DNA from: Pseudobdellovibrio exovorus JSS
Lineage (GTDB): Bacteria; Bdellovibrionota; Bdellovibrionia; Bdellovibrionales; Bdellovibrionaceae
Length of the DNA: 64,000 bases
Assembly: GCF_000348725.1 (NCBI RefSeq)
Contig: NC_020813.1
Location: forward strand, 2,463,563 to 2,527,562
Reading direction: 5' to 3'
The notes under the pieces are model-generated. The model ran no database searches and was not told the origin of the DNA. It saw only the letters and a program-made list of their open reading frames with translations. Position numbers and translations under genes: made by a program. Shown piece after piece: positions 1 through 9,303 of the stretch. Numbering within the stretch: position 1 is the stretch's first letter; each line of letters begins with the position of its first letter.

Positions 1-1416
1 GCTGGAAGTCCATATTCCTTTATGATCTTTTAACGATTGAAAAATCTTTCCAACTTTATCGTTTAAATAATAGTTTCTAGATGTTGCCATATTGAATGTA
101 TTTAATATAATTTCTTCAACCGAAAGTCCGTATGTCTCACCTTTATATTGTCTAACTAAAATTTTACCATTCTTTTTTTCCATTCTAAGAATATTGGCCT
201 CATCTGATTTTACATCCGAAATAATAAACGGCGAATGTGTCACGACTAAATAATGTAGGCCTCTAAATTTAGATAAGATCTGATCCAAATTGTCCACGAG
301 CCTAGTTTGCCACTCTGGATGCAAGCTTATTTCTGGCTCATCAATTAAAACTAATGCGTCGTCCTCTACCACTCCAAGTAAAGCCATAAATGTTGCCAGC
401 TGTTGAAGCTCACCACTGCTTGCTTCACGATAATTTACGGCCTTTCCATTTTTATATAAAATAAGATCCTGTAACCTAATTATCCCTAACTCTTGCAAAA
501 CTTTAAATTCTTCCATTTCATTATTTAAAGTTTTTCCATTTAACTCAAGATGTCCACCAAGCAAGTCAAACTTCAGCTCACTTCGCCAGTTAATACCTCT
601 ATCTCGGAACGAGCATTCTATCATTTCAAATAAAGTTTTCGAAATTTTATCTTTTAAAACTTCATCATTGAAATAACCTAACCGCACTAATTCAGAAGTT
701 CTATAAGAACTTCTTCCATTTATCGCATCCTCTACTATCTGTCGCGCCGTTTTCTTACTTATCTTTTCATCGAAACCTTGCTTATATTTAGTTAATTTAT
801 GTATTACATATCTTATATCTATATGTGATTGAAAATCTAACGTCTCAAGGAGTCTTTTAATGTTTCTTCTGTAAAAAGTATCGTTCGACCTACTAATAAA
901 GACTTCAAAAGCATTACGTATATGCATCCCATAAACCAACTGCCCTCGCCGTGAACGTGTTCCAAAGTATTGGTAATATTCGTCGAAGTGGTTCTCAAAA
1001 AATCTTATACGGTCATACTTTAAAGGAAATCTCTCAGAGACGGTATTTGTCGAAACAATAATTTTTGATGGCAACTCTATATTTTCAATCATCACAGGTT
1101 TGTCATTTTTTTTAATTGCAATTATTTCATCTCTACAATCGATCACATATCTATTATTATTAACAGAATAAGATAATTCAAAATCACACCGGTATTTTTG
1201 TTTTGATACTTTATCTAGTACGGCGTTACGCATTTTATCTAGGTTGATAAAAATGTCAGTTAACAAATACAAAAGGGTGGATTTTCCAGAACCGTTTGTT
1301 CCGATAATTATAGTCTTATAATTAATGTACCCAGAATCTCTGTTATCTAAAAAGTCAATAGTGCAGTCACCCAAAATTTCATGTTTTTGAATGACAATTT
1401 TCTCTAACACAAACAT
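1..1416 (-). CDS. AAA family ATPase (RecF/SMC-like), partial
   Basis: The reading frame is open from the ATG at 1416 to the left edge (472 codons), so the C-terminus lies outside the window. Walker A is GTNGSGKST near residue 40. An ABC-signature-like ASSGELQQ precedes a Walker B with LVLIDEPEISLHPEW, followed by the switch histidine VVTHSPF. This order is that of stand-alone AAA_21/RecF-type ATPases, many of which drive defence modules (PtuA, retron and OLD-like families). No TOPRIM domain is visible in the part present. The long insert between Walker A and the signature would form the coiled-coil arm. The region is AT-rich compared with the next genes, which suggests acquisition. Its partner, if any, would lie to the left. 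Family is well supported; function is open. Confidence 0.88.
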   Translation of the reverse strand, partial: MFVLEKIVIQKHEILGDCTIDFLDNRDSGYINYKTIIIGTNGSGKSTLLYLLTDIFINLDKMRNAVLDKVSKQKYRCDFELSYSVNNNRYVIDCRDEIIAIKKNDKPVMIENIELPSKIIVSTNTVSERFPLKYDRIRFFENHFDEYYQYFGTRSRRGQLVYGMHIRNAFEVFISRSNDTFYRRNIKRLLETLDFQSHIDIRYVIHKLTKYKQGFDEKISKKTARQIVEDAINGRSSYRTSELVRLGYFNDEVLKDKISKTLFEMIECSFRDRGINWRSELKFDLLGGHLELNGKTLNNEMEEFKVLQELGIIRLQDLILYKNGKAVNYREASSGELQQLATFMALLGVVEDDALVLIDEPEISLHPEWQTRLVDNLDQILSKFRGLHYLVVTHSPFIISDVKSDEANILRMEKKNGKILVRQYKGETYGLSVEEIILNTFNMATSRNYYLNDKVGKIFQSLKDHKGIWTSS

Positions 1417-1921
1417 AAATATTTCTCTTTCAAATATAATTCTATTTATATAGTGTTGTTTAAACGAAGAAATTTTAATTAGTATTTCATAGTCTAGACT
1501 AAAAGCTGGCTCAAAAAAATCTGTATCTCAAAATAGAAGTCAAAACTACAACACCGATGATGCTGTCTAAGACTGACTTGTGTCGCCTTCTACGAAGAGT
1601 AGTGAACATTTGCACTTAAAAGAAGACGCTGAAGAAAGTCAGCAGGGATATTTCTCCGATGTCTCTTTTTCCTGTAACCCGTAGCAGGAAAAGTAAGAAA
1701 CTAAATACTAAGGCTGATCGAATTGCAATTTCCTCTATAGGGATTTATGGCCACCAAATATCCAGCGCAATTCTGATACTGCAAATCTAGATACCATCTA
1801 TATTCAAACACATACTGCACCAGCCGTACTTCTTTACACAACTGAGGTAAAGCTCTATGCCGTACCATTTGCTCCACTTCATCTTCTTGCCCTCGGCGCT
1901 TAATTCCTGCAAAATTCATCT
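1417..1921. other. Intergenic stretch without a convincing gene
   Basis: About 500 bases between the ATPase start and the next gene. A weak stem (CTTTTCCTG paired with CAGGAAAAG, about 1665-1693) is present but lacks a U tract. A 72-codon minus-strand frame at 1701-1919 has no recognisable motif and no good ribosome site, so it is not called. Otherwise nothing is seen. Confidence 0.5.
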
Positions 1922-2935
1922 ATGACCAAAATGCGCGCCGCCCTCATCTCGAAATACGGAAAAAACGAAAAACTTAAATTCACCAATGTTGATATCCCCA
2001 CTTGCGGAGACACAGACGTTCTTGTCGAAATCCATGCCGCCAGTCTGAATCCGATTGATTTCAAAATACGTGATGGACAAGTTAAGTTTGTGCGGTCGTA
2101 TAAATTTCCTTTGATTTTAGGACATGATATCGCAGGTGTGGTCGTCGATGTCGGCAGCAAAGTCACTGGTTTTAAGAAAGGCGACAAGGTCTATTCACGT
2201 CCGCAAAATGATCGCATTGGTGGTTTAGCTCAGTTTATTGCGGTGGATGAAAGCGAGCTGGCTCACATACCAAAAAATCTGAGCTTCACAGAAGCGGCTA
2301 GCATTCCACTTGTGGGATTAACCAGTTGGCAGGCGCTGTTCGATGTGGCGGGTATGAAACGCGGAGATCGGGTTTTTATTCAAGCTGGAGCCGGCGGCAT
2401 CGGAACTTTTGCGATTCAGCTAGCTAAGAACTTCGGTGCCTATGTAATCACGACGACCAGCGGTCGCAACACAGATTTTGTTCGAAGCCTTGGTGCTGAT
2501 GAAATTATTGATTACACAAAACAAAACTTCGAAGAGGTTTTGAAAGAGGTCGATATCGTCTTTGATACTTTAGGCGGCGAAGCTCTTTACAAATCATTTC
2601 AAGTGCTACGCCCCGGTGGCCATGTGGTTTCTATTTCGGGAGCCCCTGATCAACGCTTGGCTGACGATATGGGTTTAGGTTTTATCAAACGCGAAATTTT
2701 GCGTCTTGTCGGTCTGAAGGCAAATTGCATGGCTGCAAAAACGAAGGGCCACTATCGCTTTATCTTTATGAAACCCTCCGGAGATCAACTAGCTAAAATA
2801 GCGAAGCTGATTGAAGATGGAAAAATCAAACCGATCATTGATAAAGAATTTGCTTTTGACGATGCACAGAAAGCTCTGGATCATCTGGAGCTCGGCCGCA
2901 GTCGCGGAAAAGTTGTGGTCAAAATCCGAGACTAG
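1922..2935 (+). CDS. NADP-dependent MDR oxidoreductase (quinone reductase-like)
   Basis: 337 aa, normal length for the medium-chain dehydrogenase/reductase superfamily. The N-terminal GroES-like domain carries LNPIDFKIRDG and GHDIAGVV. The Rossmann domain carries the nucleotide-binding motif AGAGGIGTFAIQLAK, and the C-terminal RSRGKVVV is typical of zinc-free quinone oxidoreductase/alkenal reductase members. Zinc-binding cysteines of alcohol dehydrogenases are absent. It probably reduces quinones or enones in the cytoplasm with NADPH; the substrate cannot be read. No strong ribosome site precedes the ATG, and a second in-frame ATG follows three codons later. Confidence 0.9.
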   Translation: MTKMRAALISKYGKNEKLKFTNVDIPTCGDTDVLVEIHAASLNPIDFKIRDGQVKFVRSYKFPLILGHDIAGVVVDVGSKVTGFKKGDKVYSRPQNDRIGGLAQFIAVDESELAHIPKNLSFTEAASIPLVGLTSWQALFDVAGMKRGDRVFIQAGAGGIGTFAIQLAKNFGAYVITTTSGRNTDFVRSLGADEIIDYTKQNFEEVLKEVDIVFDTLGGEALYKSFQVLRPGGHVVSISGAPDQRLADDMGLGFIKREILRLVGLKANCMAAKTKGHYRFIFMKPSGDQLAKIAKLIEDGKIKPIIDKEFAFDDAQKALDHLELGRSRGKVVVKIRD

Positions 2936-3131
2936 CAAGCTCTCTGCAAAACTAATTTTTATAGTTTTTTTCAGATTGATTTTTTCAGGTGGAACATTGC
3001 CCCGATAGACTGAAATTTTATTTGTCTTCGGCTTATATTCCATTTCAGTTTGGCGACTCATTTGCATTTCTTCTTAGCGGCAGCTTGTATGTTCATTTAA
3101 TACATAACAATCTGCAGAACGTGAGGTCGTC

Positions 3132-4367
3132 ATGCGCCAACAACTGCAACTTATCTTTCCTGCACTAGCTATTTTCTTGGCTTTTGTTTTAGTTTCGAAT
3201 TGTGGTCCTGCTAATAGTCAATCAACGACTCCCCCACAAAGTCTCTCTGCGGATCCACCCCAACTTTCAAAAACAAATTTGATGATGGGACTCAGTCAGC
3301 CTTGGGATTTAGCATTTGTTCCCAATGGAGATTTGCTTTTTACAGAAAGATGTATCGGACTTTCCGTGCGTAAAACAGATGGACAAACTGTGCGTCTTTT
3401 TGGACCAGCTGGAGCTATATTGGCGGCACCCGATATGTTTTGTGAAGGGCAAAGCGGAGCACACGGCATCGCTATTGATCCTGACTTCCAAAGCAATCGC
3501 ATGATCTATTTATTTATGGCGTCCAATATTTCTAACCCGCGTACGAATCGCGTTGTGCGCTTAACAGTGAATAGCGATTATTCGGTGGTCAACAACCGCG
3601 TGGATATTATCACAGATATCCCTTTTAAACATCAAAGCAACAGTCACGGCGGAATCGGAGCGCACAGCGGCGGGCGACTGCGCTTTGGACCCGATGGTTA
3701 TTTATATGTCACAACCGGAGACAACCACAATGGGCCACTGCCTCAGGATTTGCAGCGTTTAGGTGGAAAAGTTTTACGTGTTGATCGAAATGGGCAAGCA
3801 GCTGCTGGCAACAACACTCCGTTTGGTGGTGACGCGCGCATCTTCACCTATGGACATCGTAATGTTCAAGGCATCTGTTTCCATCCCGATACAGGTCAGG
3901 CGTACACAGCAGAGCATGGCCCCAATCATAGTGACGAGGTCACTTTGATTTCTGCTGGAGGTAACGCGGGATGGGACCCGAAACCTGATGCGGGAGTGAA
4001 CTGTGCTGATAATTACTGTGGCTATGGTTCCAATAATACGGCAGGAACACCAACCTCTATGACAGATTTAAATAAATTCCCCAATGCGATGAAACCTGTT
4101 CTTTCAATGAATGACTCCCAAGGAATGGGGCCCTGTGGATTTTTAGTGGGCTCACAATGGAAAAGTTGGGATCGCGCCCTAGTGGTTGGAATTATGGGAG
4201 GCGCTCGACTAGAGGTCTTACAAGTTGCAAATGAAAACTTAATAGAGCAAATGACTGCAGGTCAGTTACCTGCGGCTCGTCTACGCTCGACAGTTCAGGG
4301 GCCAGATGGAAATTTGTATATCGCAACCGACGCCGGAGAAATTTGGGTGGTGACTCCGGCTCCCTGA
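3132..4367 (+). CDS. PQQ-dependent sugar dehydrogenase-like lipoprotein
   Basis: 411 aa with a lipoprotein signal (lipobox LVSNC, acylated Cys near residue 24). It has the six-bladed propeller signatures of soluble glucose/sorbosone dehydrogenases: LSQPWDLAFVPNGDLLFTE, GAHGIAIDPDF, SHGGIGAHSGGRLRFGPDG, YGHRNVQGICFHP and EHGPNHSDEV. Family members oxidise aldoses in the periplasm using PQQ and calcium. No PQQ synthesis genes are nearby, so the cofactor would be imported or made elsewhere. GTGAGG upstream supports the start. Substrate is unknown. Confidence 0.9.
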   Translation: MRQQLQLIFPALAIFLAFVLVSNCGPANSQSTTPPQSLSADPPQLSKTNLMMGLSQPWDLAFVPNGDLLFTERCIGLSVRKTDGQTVRLFGPAGAILAAPDMFCEGQSGAHGIAIDPDFQSNRMIYLFMASNISNPRTNRVVRLTVNSDYSVVNNRVDIITDIPFKHQSNSHGGIGAHSGGRLRFGPDGYLYVTTGDNHNGPLPQDLQRLGGKVLRVDRNGQAAAGNNTPFGGDARIFTYGHRNVQGICFHPDTGQAYTAEHGPNHSDEVTLISAGGNAGWDPKPDAGVNCADNYCGYGSNNTAGTPTSMTDLNKFPNAMKPVLSMNDSQGMGPCGFLVGSQWKSWDRALVVGIMGGARLEVLQVANENLIEQMTAGQLPAARLRSTVQGPDGNLYIATDAGEIWVVTPAP

Positions 4368-4399
4368 TGACTTTACAACGAACTTTGATACAAAATAAA

Positions 4400-4798
4400 T
4401 TAACCCGCGATCAAAAACAATGTGGCCGCTCTGATTTTCAAACTACCTTCAACCATTACGCCATCCACAGTGACTCTTTTAATTGTTCCCCAACCGCTGT
4501 CGTCGTCAGTTAAATCGTCCGTGCCGATTTCGATATCGCAGGAAACTTTGTTGTATCCTTCACGAGCACAGCTGAATGAGGTGATGCTCGAACGAGACTC
4601 ATAACTTTGTGGAGCTATTACAGCTCCTAAAGCATCTTTTGCCTCTTGAGTTACAGATGGAGATGGCGAAGCTAATACCTTTGCTACGATAGAAGCGACC
4701 TGTGCGCCGCGATCTGCTGCTGAAGCTTGGCTTTCAGCTTTTGCTGTTACCGACAAACCTACAACCGCTAACACTAGAGTCAAAATTACGTTTTTCAT
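4400..4798 (-). CDS. Secreted protein of unknown function
   Basis: 132 aa with a clear signal peptide (MKN, hydrophobic core, AKAES cleavage region). The mature part has one cysteine pair (FSCAREGYNKVSCD) followed by an acidic TDDLTDDDSGWG stretch. AAGGAG sits just before the ATG. It is convergent with the sugar dehydrogenase and 32 bases away. No family recognised. Confidence 0.75.
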   Translation of the reverse strand: MKNVILTLVLAVVGLSVTAKAESQASAADRGAQVASIVAKVLASPSPSVTQEAKDALGAVIAPQSYESRSSITSFSCAREGYNKVSCDIEIGTDDLTDDDSGWGTIKRVTVDGVMVEGSLKIRAATLFLIAG

Positions 4799-4957
4799 GT
4801 TTCTCCTTAAAGTTTATATTTGAAACTTTGAATGGAGCGAATTTATCTGATGTCGATGGGGCCAACAACGTGGGATTTAAAAGGCTATAAATATTACGAG
4901 ATCGTCAAAAGTTTGGACAACTAAAAATGAAAATTTATTTCTTGAATGATCATTAGC

Positions 4958-5653
4958 TTATTCTATTTTGTCACTTTTTACCAAATTATGTCGAGCACAG
5001 AGCAATTGAATATTTGATGCAACTAAAGATGATCCTCCTTTGGAAAAAGGCAAAATATGATCATAATGTAAATTATCTGAGCTTCCACATGTTGTACACT
5101 TTCCTCCATCCCTTTTCCATACTTCCAGTTTTACTTGTGAAGGTATCATTCGGTTATGTTCAAGCGTTTGAATATTATTAGATTTTTCATCTAAGCTTTT
5201 ATCAGTAATGTGCAATGTAAATTTAAATACTTTGCGATTGTTCTCATTAACAATATTAGCATCTACTAATTCAAATATACCATTAAAGGACCAAATGCCT
5301 GCTTTAATCTTTTCATAAACCCGAACTAGCTCTGGTTTTTCCCCTTGAACTGCATTTTTCGCGGCTTCATAGAATTTACCATTTGCTGTCAAAGTTTTGG
5401 AATTTGGATTATACATCGGTTGATCTTGGGTTTTAGGATCTGGGCCGTTCCGTCTGTTATTTATATCATGACCTTCATAAATCAAAATTTTACCATCATC
5501 CAATACAGCATCTGCGTAGGGAGCATTTGGCTGCAAGCTCATTAGGATCACCGTATTCCGTCCTCGAAGGCGATAGTTCATTCCTTTTTGAAGACTTCCT
5601 CCACCCTCTTCCATACACATTTGACTATAAGAAATAATATCACCTGGTTTCAA
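4958..5653 (-). CDS. SRA-like/HNH endonuclease (putative modification-dependent)
   Basis: 231 aa. The C-terminal HNH/McrA-type nuclease reads VWKRDGGKCTTCGSSDNL, then HYDHILPFSKGG and NIQLLCARHN, giving the zinc cysteines and catalytic HxxN elements. The N-terminal ~150 residues follow the layout of SRA (YDG) base-flipping domains: DDGKILIYEGHD, DQPMYNPNSKTL, ELVRVYEK, then WSFNGIFELVDA. SRA-HNH fusions are known type IV-like enzymes that cut DNA with modified cytosine. No methylase is adjacent, as expected for a type IV enzyme. The start is TTG at 5653 with AGGAAAAGAG upstream; an in-frame stop lies a few codons before. The gene is AT-rich and looks acquired. HNH is certain; the SRA assignment is by pattern only. 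Confidence 0.8.
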   Translation of the reverse strand: MKPGDIISYSQMCMEEGGGSLQKGMNYRLRGRNTVILMSLQPNAPYADAVLDDGKILIYEGHDINNRRNGPDPKTQDQPMYNPNSKTLTANGKFYEAAKNAVQGEKPELVRVYEKIKAGIWSFNGIFELVDANIVNENNRKVFKFTLHITDKSLDEKSNNIQTLEHNRMIPSQVKLEVWKRDGGKCTTCGSSDNLHYDHILPFSKGGSSLVASNIQLLCARHNLVKSDKIE

Positions 5654-5702
5654 AAAACAGCTCTTTTCCTAATATTAATTATGAATATCTCTAGAATAAA
5701 TA

Positions 5703-6761
5703 TTATTTCACGCGCAGATTTTTACCGTGCACTTCGCGGTAGGCTGGCATGCCACCGAGTGCTGTGGCTTCGTACACACCACGGGCCACGGCGCGGGCCA
5801 AACAATCTGCTGCGACTAGGCCAATTCGATTTACTAAATCGGCGCGGGCTTCGATGTCTTTTCCCCACTGCCCTGTTGAGGCTGCAAAAACAGTATCTCC
5901 ATCAAACGGCGTGTGCACCGGACGAATCGAGCGCGCATAACCATCCTGTGCCATGATCGCCACGCGCTGAGCTTCGGATTTGGTTAGACGAGCATTCGTT
6001 GCGACCACTCCGATGGTGGTGTTTTCTCCGGCTTTATTCGCCGGTTGCAAGGTGTCCAATGGAGATCCTGTCCACGCTTCGCCTGCTGAAGAAAAATCTA
6101 TCGACGATGTCGGGATCGGTTGGCCGCCCAGTTCATTGGCTTGTTCAAATGGCCATGCCCAAAGCGAAGACTGACCGGGCATCACCGGACTGCCCACACA
6201 GTTTACGGCCACAATCGCGCCCACTTGTAGGCCATCACCAGATAGAGAAGAAGCACTACCTAATCCACCTTTTAACGGGCCAGCTTTCGCACCGAAACCG
6301 GCTCCCGCATTTCCCAATTTAAAATCCAAGTCAGCGGCATCCAAAGCCGCGCGGCCTAAATTCCAATACGGAGATTTATCGCCCCACTCTTTGTTACCAC
6401 CGTTTAATAAATCAAATAAGACAGCACTAGGAACAATCGGCGCACGAGCAGGTCCAATCGGGAATCCGATCCCACGAGAGGCCAGTGTGTCAGTCACGGC
6501 AGAAGAAGCCCCCAAACCAAAAACAGATCCACCACTCAGCACGATAGCGTCAATGCGATCCACCAGACAACTTGGATTGAGTGCATCGGTGTCACGCGTT
6601 CCCGGTGCTCCGCCACGCACGTCCACAGCGGCGACGGCAGACTTGTCAAAAAGCAAAACTGTAGTGCCCGTCCAAACCTCATGATCTTCAGCCTGTCCTA
6701 CACGGATAGAGTCAACATCAGTAATGCGATTACGAGGGCCGGGTTTAAAATTGTATTTCAT
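5703..6761 (-). CDS. P1 family (S58) peptidase, DmpA-like
   Basis: 352 aa, full length for the L-aminopeptidase/D-esterase family. Diagnostic segments are TDVDSIRVGQAED, VDVRGGAPGTRDTDAL, ALDAADLDFKLGNAGAG and the self-processing site ENTTIGVVATNARL, where the Thr should become the nucleophile of the beta chain after autocleavage. No signal peptide, so probably cytoplasmic. It lies 12 bases downstream of hflX in the same direction and is probably co-transcribed. AGGAGA precedes the ATG. Substrate unknown; family members cut N-terminal residues from small peptides or D-amino-acid amides. Confidence 0.92.
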   Translation of the reverse strand: MKYNFKPGPRNRITDVDSIRVGQAEDHEVWTGTTVLLFDKSAVAAVDVRGGAPGTRDTDALNPSCLVDRIDAIVLSGGSVFGLGASSAVTDTLASRGIGFPIGPARAPIVPSAVLFDLLNGGNKEWGDKSPYWNLGRAALDAADLDFKLGNAGAGFGAKAGPLKGGLGSASSLSGDGLQVGAIVAVNCVGSPVMPGQSSLWAWPFEQANELGGQPIPTSSIDFSSAGEAWTGSPLDTLQPANKAGENTTIGVVATNARLTKSEAQRVAIMAQDGYARSIRPVHTPFDGDTVFAASTGQWGKDIEARADLVNRIGLVAADCLARAVARGVYEATALGGMPAYREVHGKNLRVK

Positions 6762-6773
6762 GGGTGGGTTCTC

Positions 6774-8180
6774 CTATTTAATCTTAAATTTCTTCTTCAA
6801 TTGAGATAACGATTCTTCCGTGGCGCGCACAGTAAGCGAGACACCTTTTTCATCATAGGATTCGCTGAGTACACGCATCTTCGCGCGGATTTCACCGATC
6901 ACACCTTGCACTGTGTATGGAATAAAAAGTGTTTCATCTATCATGTGACTTTCAAAATAACCCATGATTTTATCACGCATCATTTTTAAGTCGTCTTTAT
7001 CACGGGTGGAAATCATCACCGCTTCCGGATATTCAGCGCGCAGCGACTTCATTTGCTCTGCTGTCAGGCGGTCTTTTTTATTCAAGACCAACAAGCTTGG
7101 AACTTCTGTTGCACCGACTTCCGCCAAAACACTTTGAGTCACTTCCAATTGAGAACGAAATGACGGATCTGAAGAATCCACCACAAACAATAATAACGAA
7201 GCATGTAAGGCTTCGTCCAAAGTGGATTTGAACGAGGCCACTAAGTCATGGGGAAGTTTTTTAATAAATCCCACGGTGTCTGACATTAAAACTTTTGGAC
7301 GAGTTTCTGGATAAAGTTGACGAATGGTTGTGTCCAATGTGGCAAAAAGTTTGTCCGCCACTAAAACTTCACTTCCCGTCATAGCTCGCATCAACGATGA
7401 TTTTCCCGCATTCGTATAACCAACTAACGCCACGGAAATTTCCTGCTCGCGGCGAGCACGGCGCACTTGATGTTCGTTACCAATAGAGGCCAATTCGGTT
7501 TTAAGTTCTTTGATGCGATCACGGATTTTGCGTTTGTCTAATTCGAGGCTGCTTTCTCCGGCTCCTTTACCGCCGACGCCGCCTCCACCACGATCTTCTC
7601 CGCCTCCAGTTTCACGTAAGCGCGGTGCCACGTAGGTCAGTCGTGCGATCTCTACCTGTAAACGGGCTGCGCGAGTACGGGCGTGGCGGCTGAAGATTTC
7701 AATGATCACGCCGGTACGATCTAAAACTGTGACACCTGTGGCGCTTTCTAAATTTCGCAACTGTGACGGAGAAAGTTCCGTATCGACAATGACGATTTGG
7801 GCCGAGTTTTTTTGCTCTTCGCTGAGGATGCCCGACTCTTCGTTTTCACTGTCATTTTCTGGGTTTTCATTTTCTTCTGCCAATGCATTTTTTTCGTCTT
7901 GCCACTTTTGCGCTGCCTTGGACAACTTATGTTCGACCATGGCGGCGATCTTACCCGTGCCTCCGGTCCATTCAGCTAATTCTTTTAATTTTCCATCCCC
8001 CAGAACAGCGGCGGAGCGATCGGAATTTCGTTTTTGTGTCACTTGACCGACGACATTGTAGCCCAGTGTTGTCACCAAACGAGTGAGTTCTTGTAATGAG
8101 GCCTCTAATTCCGCAGAACTGACTTTAGGAAGCTGAATCCCCACAAGAACGGCATTTTTAATTTTGTTTTCGATCGACAT
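6774..8180 (-). CDS. hflX: Ribosome-associated GTPase HflX
   Basis: 468 aa. It has the HflX N-terminal domain (GLGKLKELAEW-like segment, then VIVDTELSPSQLRNLE), the glycine-rich GGGEDRGGGGVGGKGAGE linker and a G domain with GYTNAGKSS (G1), ATLDTT (G2), DTVGFI (G3) and NKKD (G4). HflX splits stalled or stressed 70S ribosomes. An acidic insert near residues 100-120 (EENENPENDSENEESG) lengthens it relative to E. coli. It is the first gene of a two-gene operon with the P1 peptidase. ATG at 8180. Confidence 0.97.
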   Translation of the reverse strand: MSIENKIKNAVLVGIQLPKVSSAELEASLQELTRLVTTLGYNVVGQVTQKRNSDRSAAVLGDGKLKELAEWTGGTGKIAAMVEHKLSKAAQKWQDEKNALAEENENPENDSENEESGILSEEQKNSAQIVIVDTELSPSQLRNLESATGVTVLDRTGVIIEIFSRHARTRAARLQVEIARLTYVAPRLRETGGGEDRGGGGVGGKGAGESSLELDKRKIRDRIKELKTELASIGNEHQVRRARREQEISVALVGYTNAGKSSLMRAMTGSEVLVADKLFATLDTTIRQLYPETRPKVLMSDTVGFIKKLPHDLVASFKSTLDEALHASLLLFVVDSSDPSFRSQLEVTQSVLAEVGATEVPSLLVLNKKDRLTAEQMKSLRAEYPEAVMISTRDKDDLKMMRDKIMGYFESHMIDETLFIPYTVQGVIGEIRAKMRVLSESYDEKGVSLTVRATEESLSQLKKKFKIK

Positions 8181-8200
8181 GGCTTATATCTATCACACAG

Positions 8201-9235
8201 TCAATCCACGGACAATAGAATCAACTGTAACTCGGTCAGTACTCCATAGTGGTCCGATAGGGGCAATTCCCCTGAGCGATTGGGGATTTTTAATTTTTCA
8301 GTTAATACAATTTTAGATTCTTGTACTTTCATTGCAGAAGACGAAGATACGAAAATATAATCAATCACTTGCTCGGGAGCTGGATTCTTATAAAAATAAG
8401 AGGCTCCAATATATTGATTTGTTAGAGGGGAAGCCGTGGCTTTGACTTTAGCATCCGTATTTAGACTTTTATAAGAGTCCAAAAGATTTAAGCAATTATC
8501 GGCAGCGCCTGTCGTACAGGTTATGGACTTGTAATCTTCCCCATATTCTTCTGTGTAGCCACCTTGATGATAGGTTTTAAAATGTGCATTGAAATCACCG
8601 GCTAAAATTATCGGACGCTCTTCATGGGTTTTACGAATGAACTCAATCAGTTCACGGGATTGCTGCCGACGACTTTGTTCATGTGAGGAATCGAATGCTT
8701 GGGCTTTCGGATTAAAGCTCACCGCCCCTAAATGAGTATTATAAAAACTGATCTCGCCAAAGTCAGGAATCTGGACGCGCATATGCACAGCCCCTTTCCC
8801 TGCAAAATACTCATCTGGACGCGTGAAAGTACTGAAAGACAATACGCGTTCATTTTGATTCGATATGTGCGCCAGTGGATATTTGGATACGACTAACAAA
8901 CCATTGCCCAACCAGCCCCGCAGTAGCCAATTTGCAGGCAAAGACTCTTCCTGTGAATAAAGATAACCTTTTTTGTAAAACTCAGAAGCTAGTTTCTGGC
9001 GAGCCCGAGGGGACCACACCTCTTGTAGTGCGATAATATCTGCATCTAACTTGGCTAATTCTTGTGGAATTATATTAAGACGAGCGGCTATATCCCGCGA
9101 GCCCATATTAAATGGCAAATCCAGTAACCATGTATTATAGGTCACTATTTTTAAAGTTGAACTCTGTGATTTGTAAGAATGAGCCTGACAAGACAGGCTC
9201 ATAGCTAATACAAAAAACAATACGCTAGATCTCAT
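8201..9235 (-). CDS. Secreted endonuclease/exonuclease/phosphatase family protein (sphingomyelinase-like)
   Basis: 344 aa with an N-terminal signal sequence ending near SLSCQAHSY. The EEP fold catalytic elements are all present: YNTWLL, IIALQEVW (Mg-binding Glu), NTHLGA, LAGDFNAHF and PLSDHYGVL (Asp-His). The order and spacing resemble bacterial neutral sphingomyelinases and phosphodiesterases more than Exo III. It would act outside the cell or in the periplasm, possibly on lipid headgroups. The Cys in the signal region is not in an ideal lipobox. It ends 20 bases before hflX, same strand. Confidence 0.88.
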   Translation of the reverse strand: MRSSVLFFVLAMSLSCQAHSYKSQSSTLKIVTYNTWLLDLPFNMGSRDIAARLNIIPQELAKLDADIIALQEVWSPRARQKLASEFYKKGYLYSQEESLPANWLLRGWLGNGLLVVSKYPLAHISNQNERVLSFSTFTRPDEYFAGKGAVHMRVQIPDFGEISFYNTHLGAVSFNPKAQAFDSSHEQSRRQQSRELIEFIRKTHEERPIILAGDFNAHFKTYHQGGYTEEYGEDYKSITCTTGAADNCLNLLDSYKSLNTDAKVKATASPLTNQYIGASYFYKNPAPEQVIDYIFVSSSSAMKVQESKIVLTEKLKIPNRSGELPLSDHYGVLTELQLILLSVD

Positions 9236-9303
9236 GCCGCTATTTTAGAGCGAGGCTGCAGCTTCTGTAAAGCTTGAACGTCAACTTACGAAGCTTCTGT
9301 AAA

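Noticed and set aside
1-1416. OLD-family nuclease
   Set aside because: No TOPRIM motif in the visible part and the sequence after the switch His does not resemble it; kept as an AAA ATPase.
1701-1919. 72-codon minus-strand frame
   Set aside because: No ribosome site, no recognisable motif, unusual composition.
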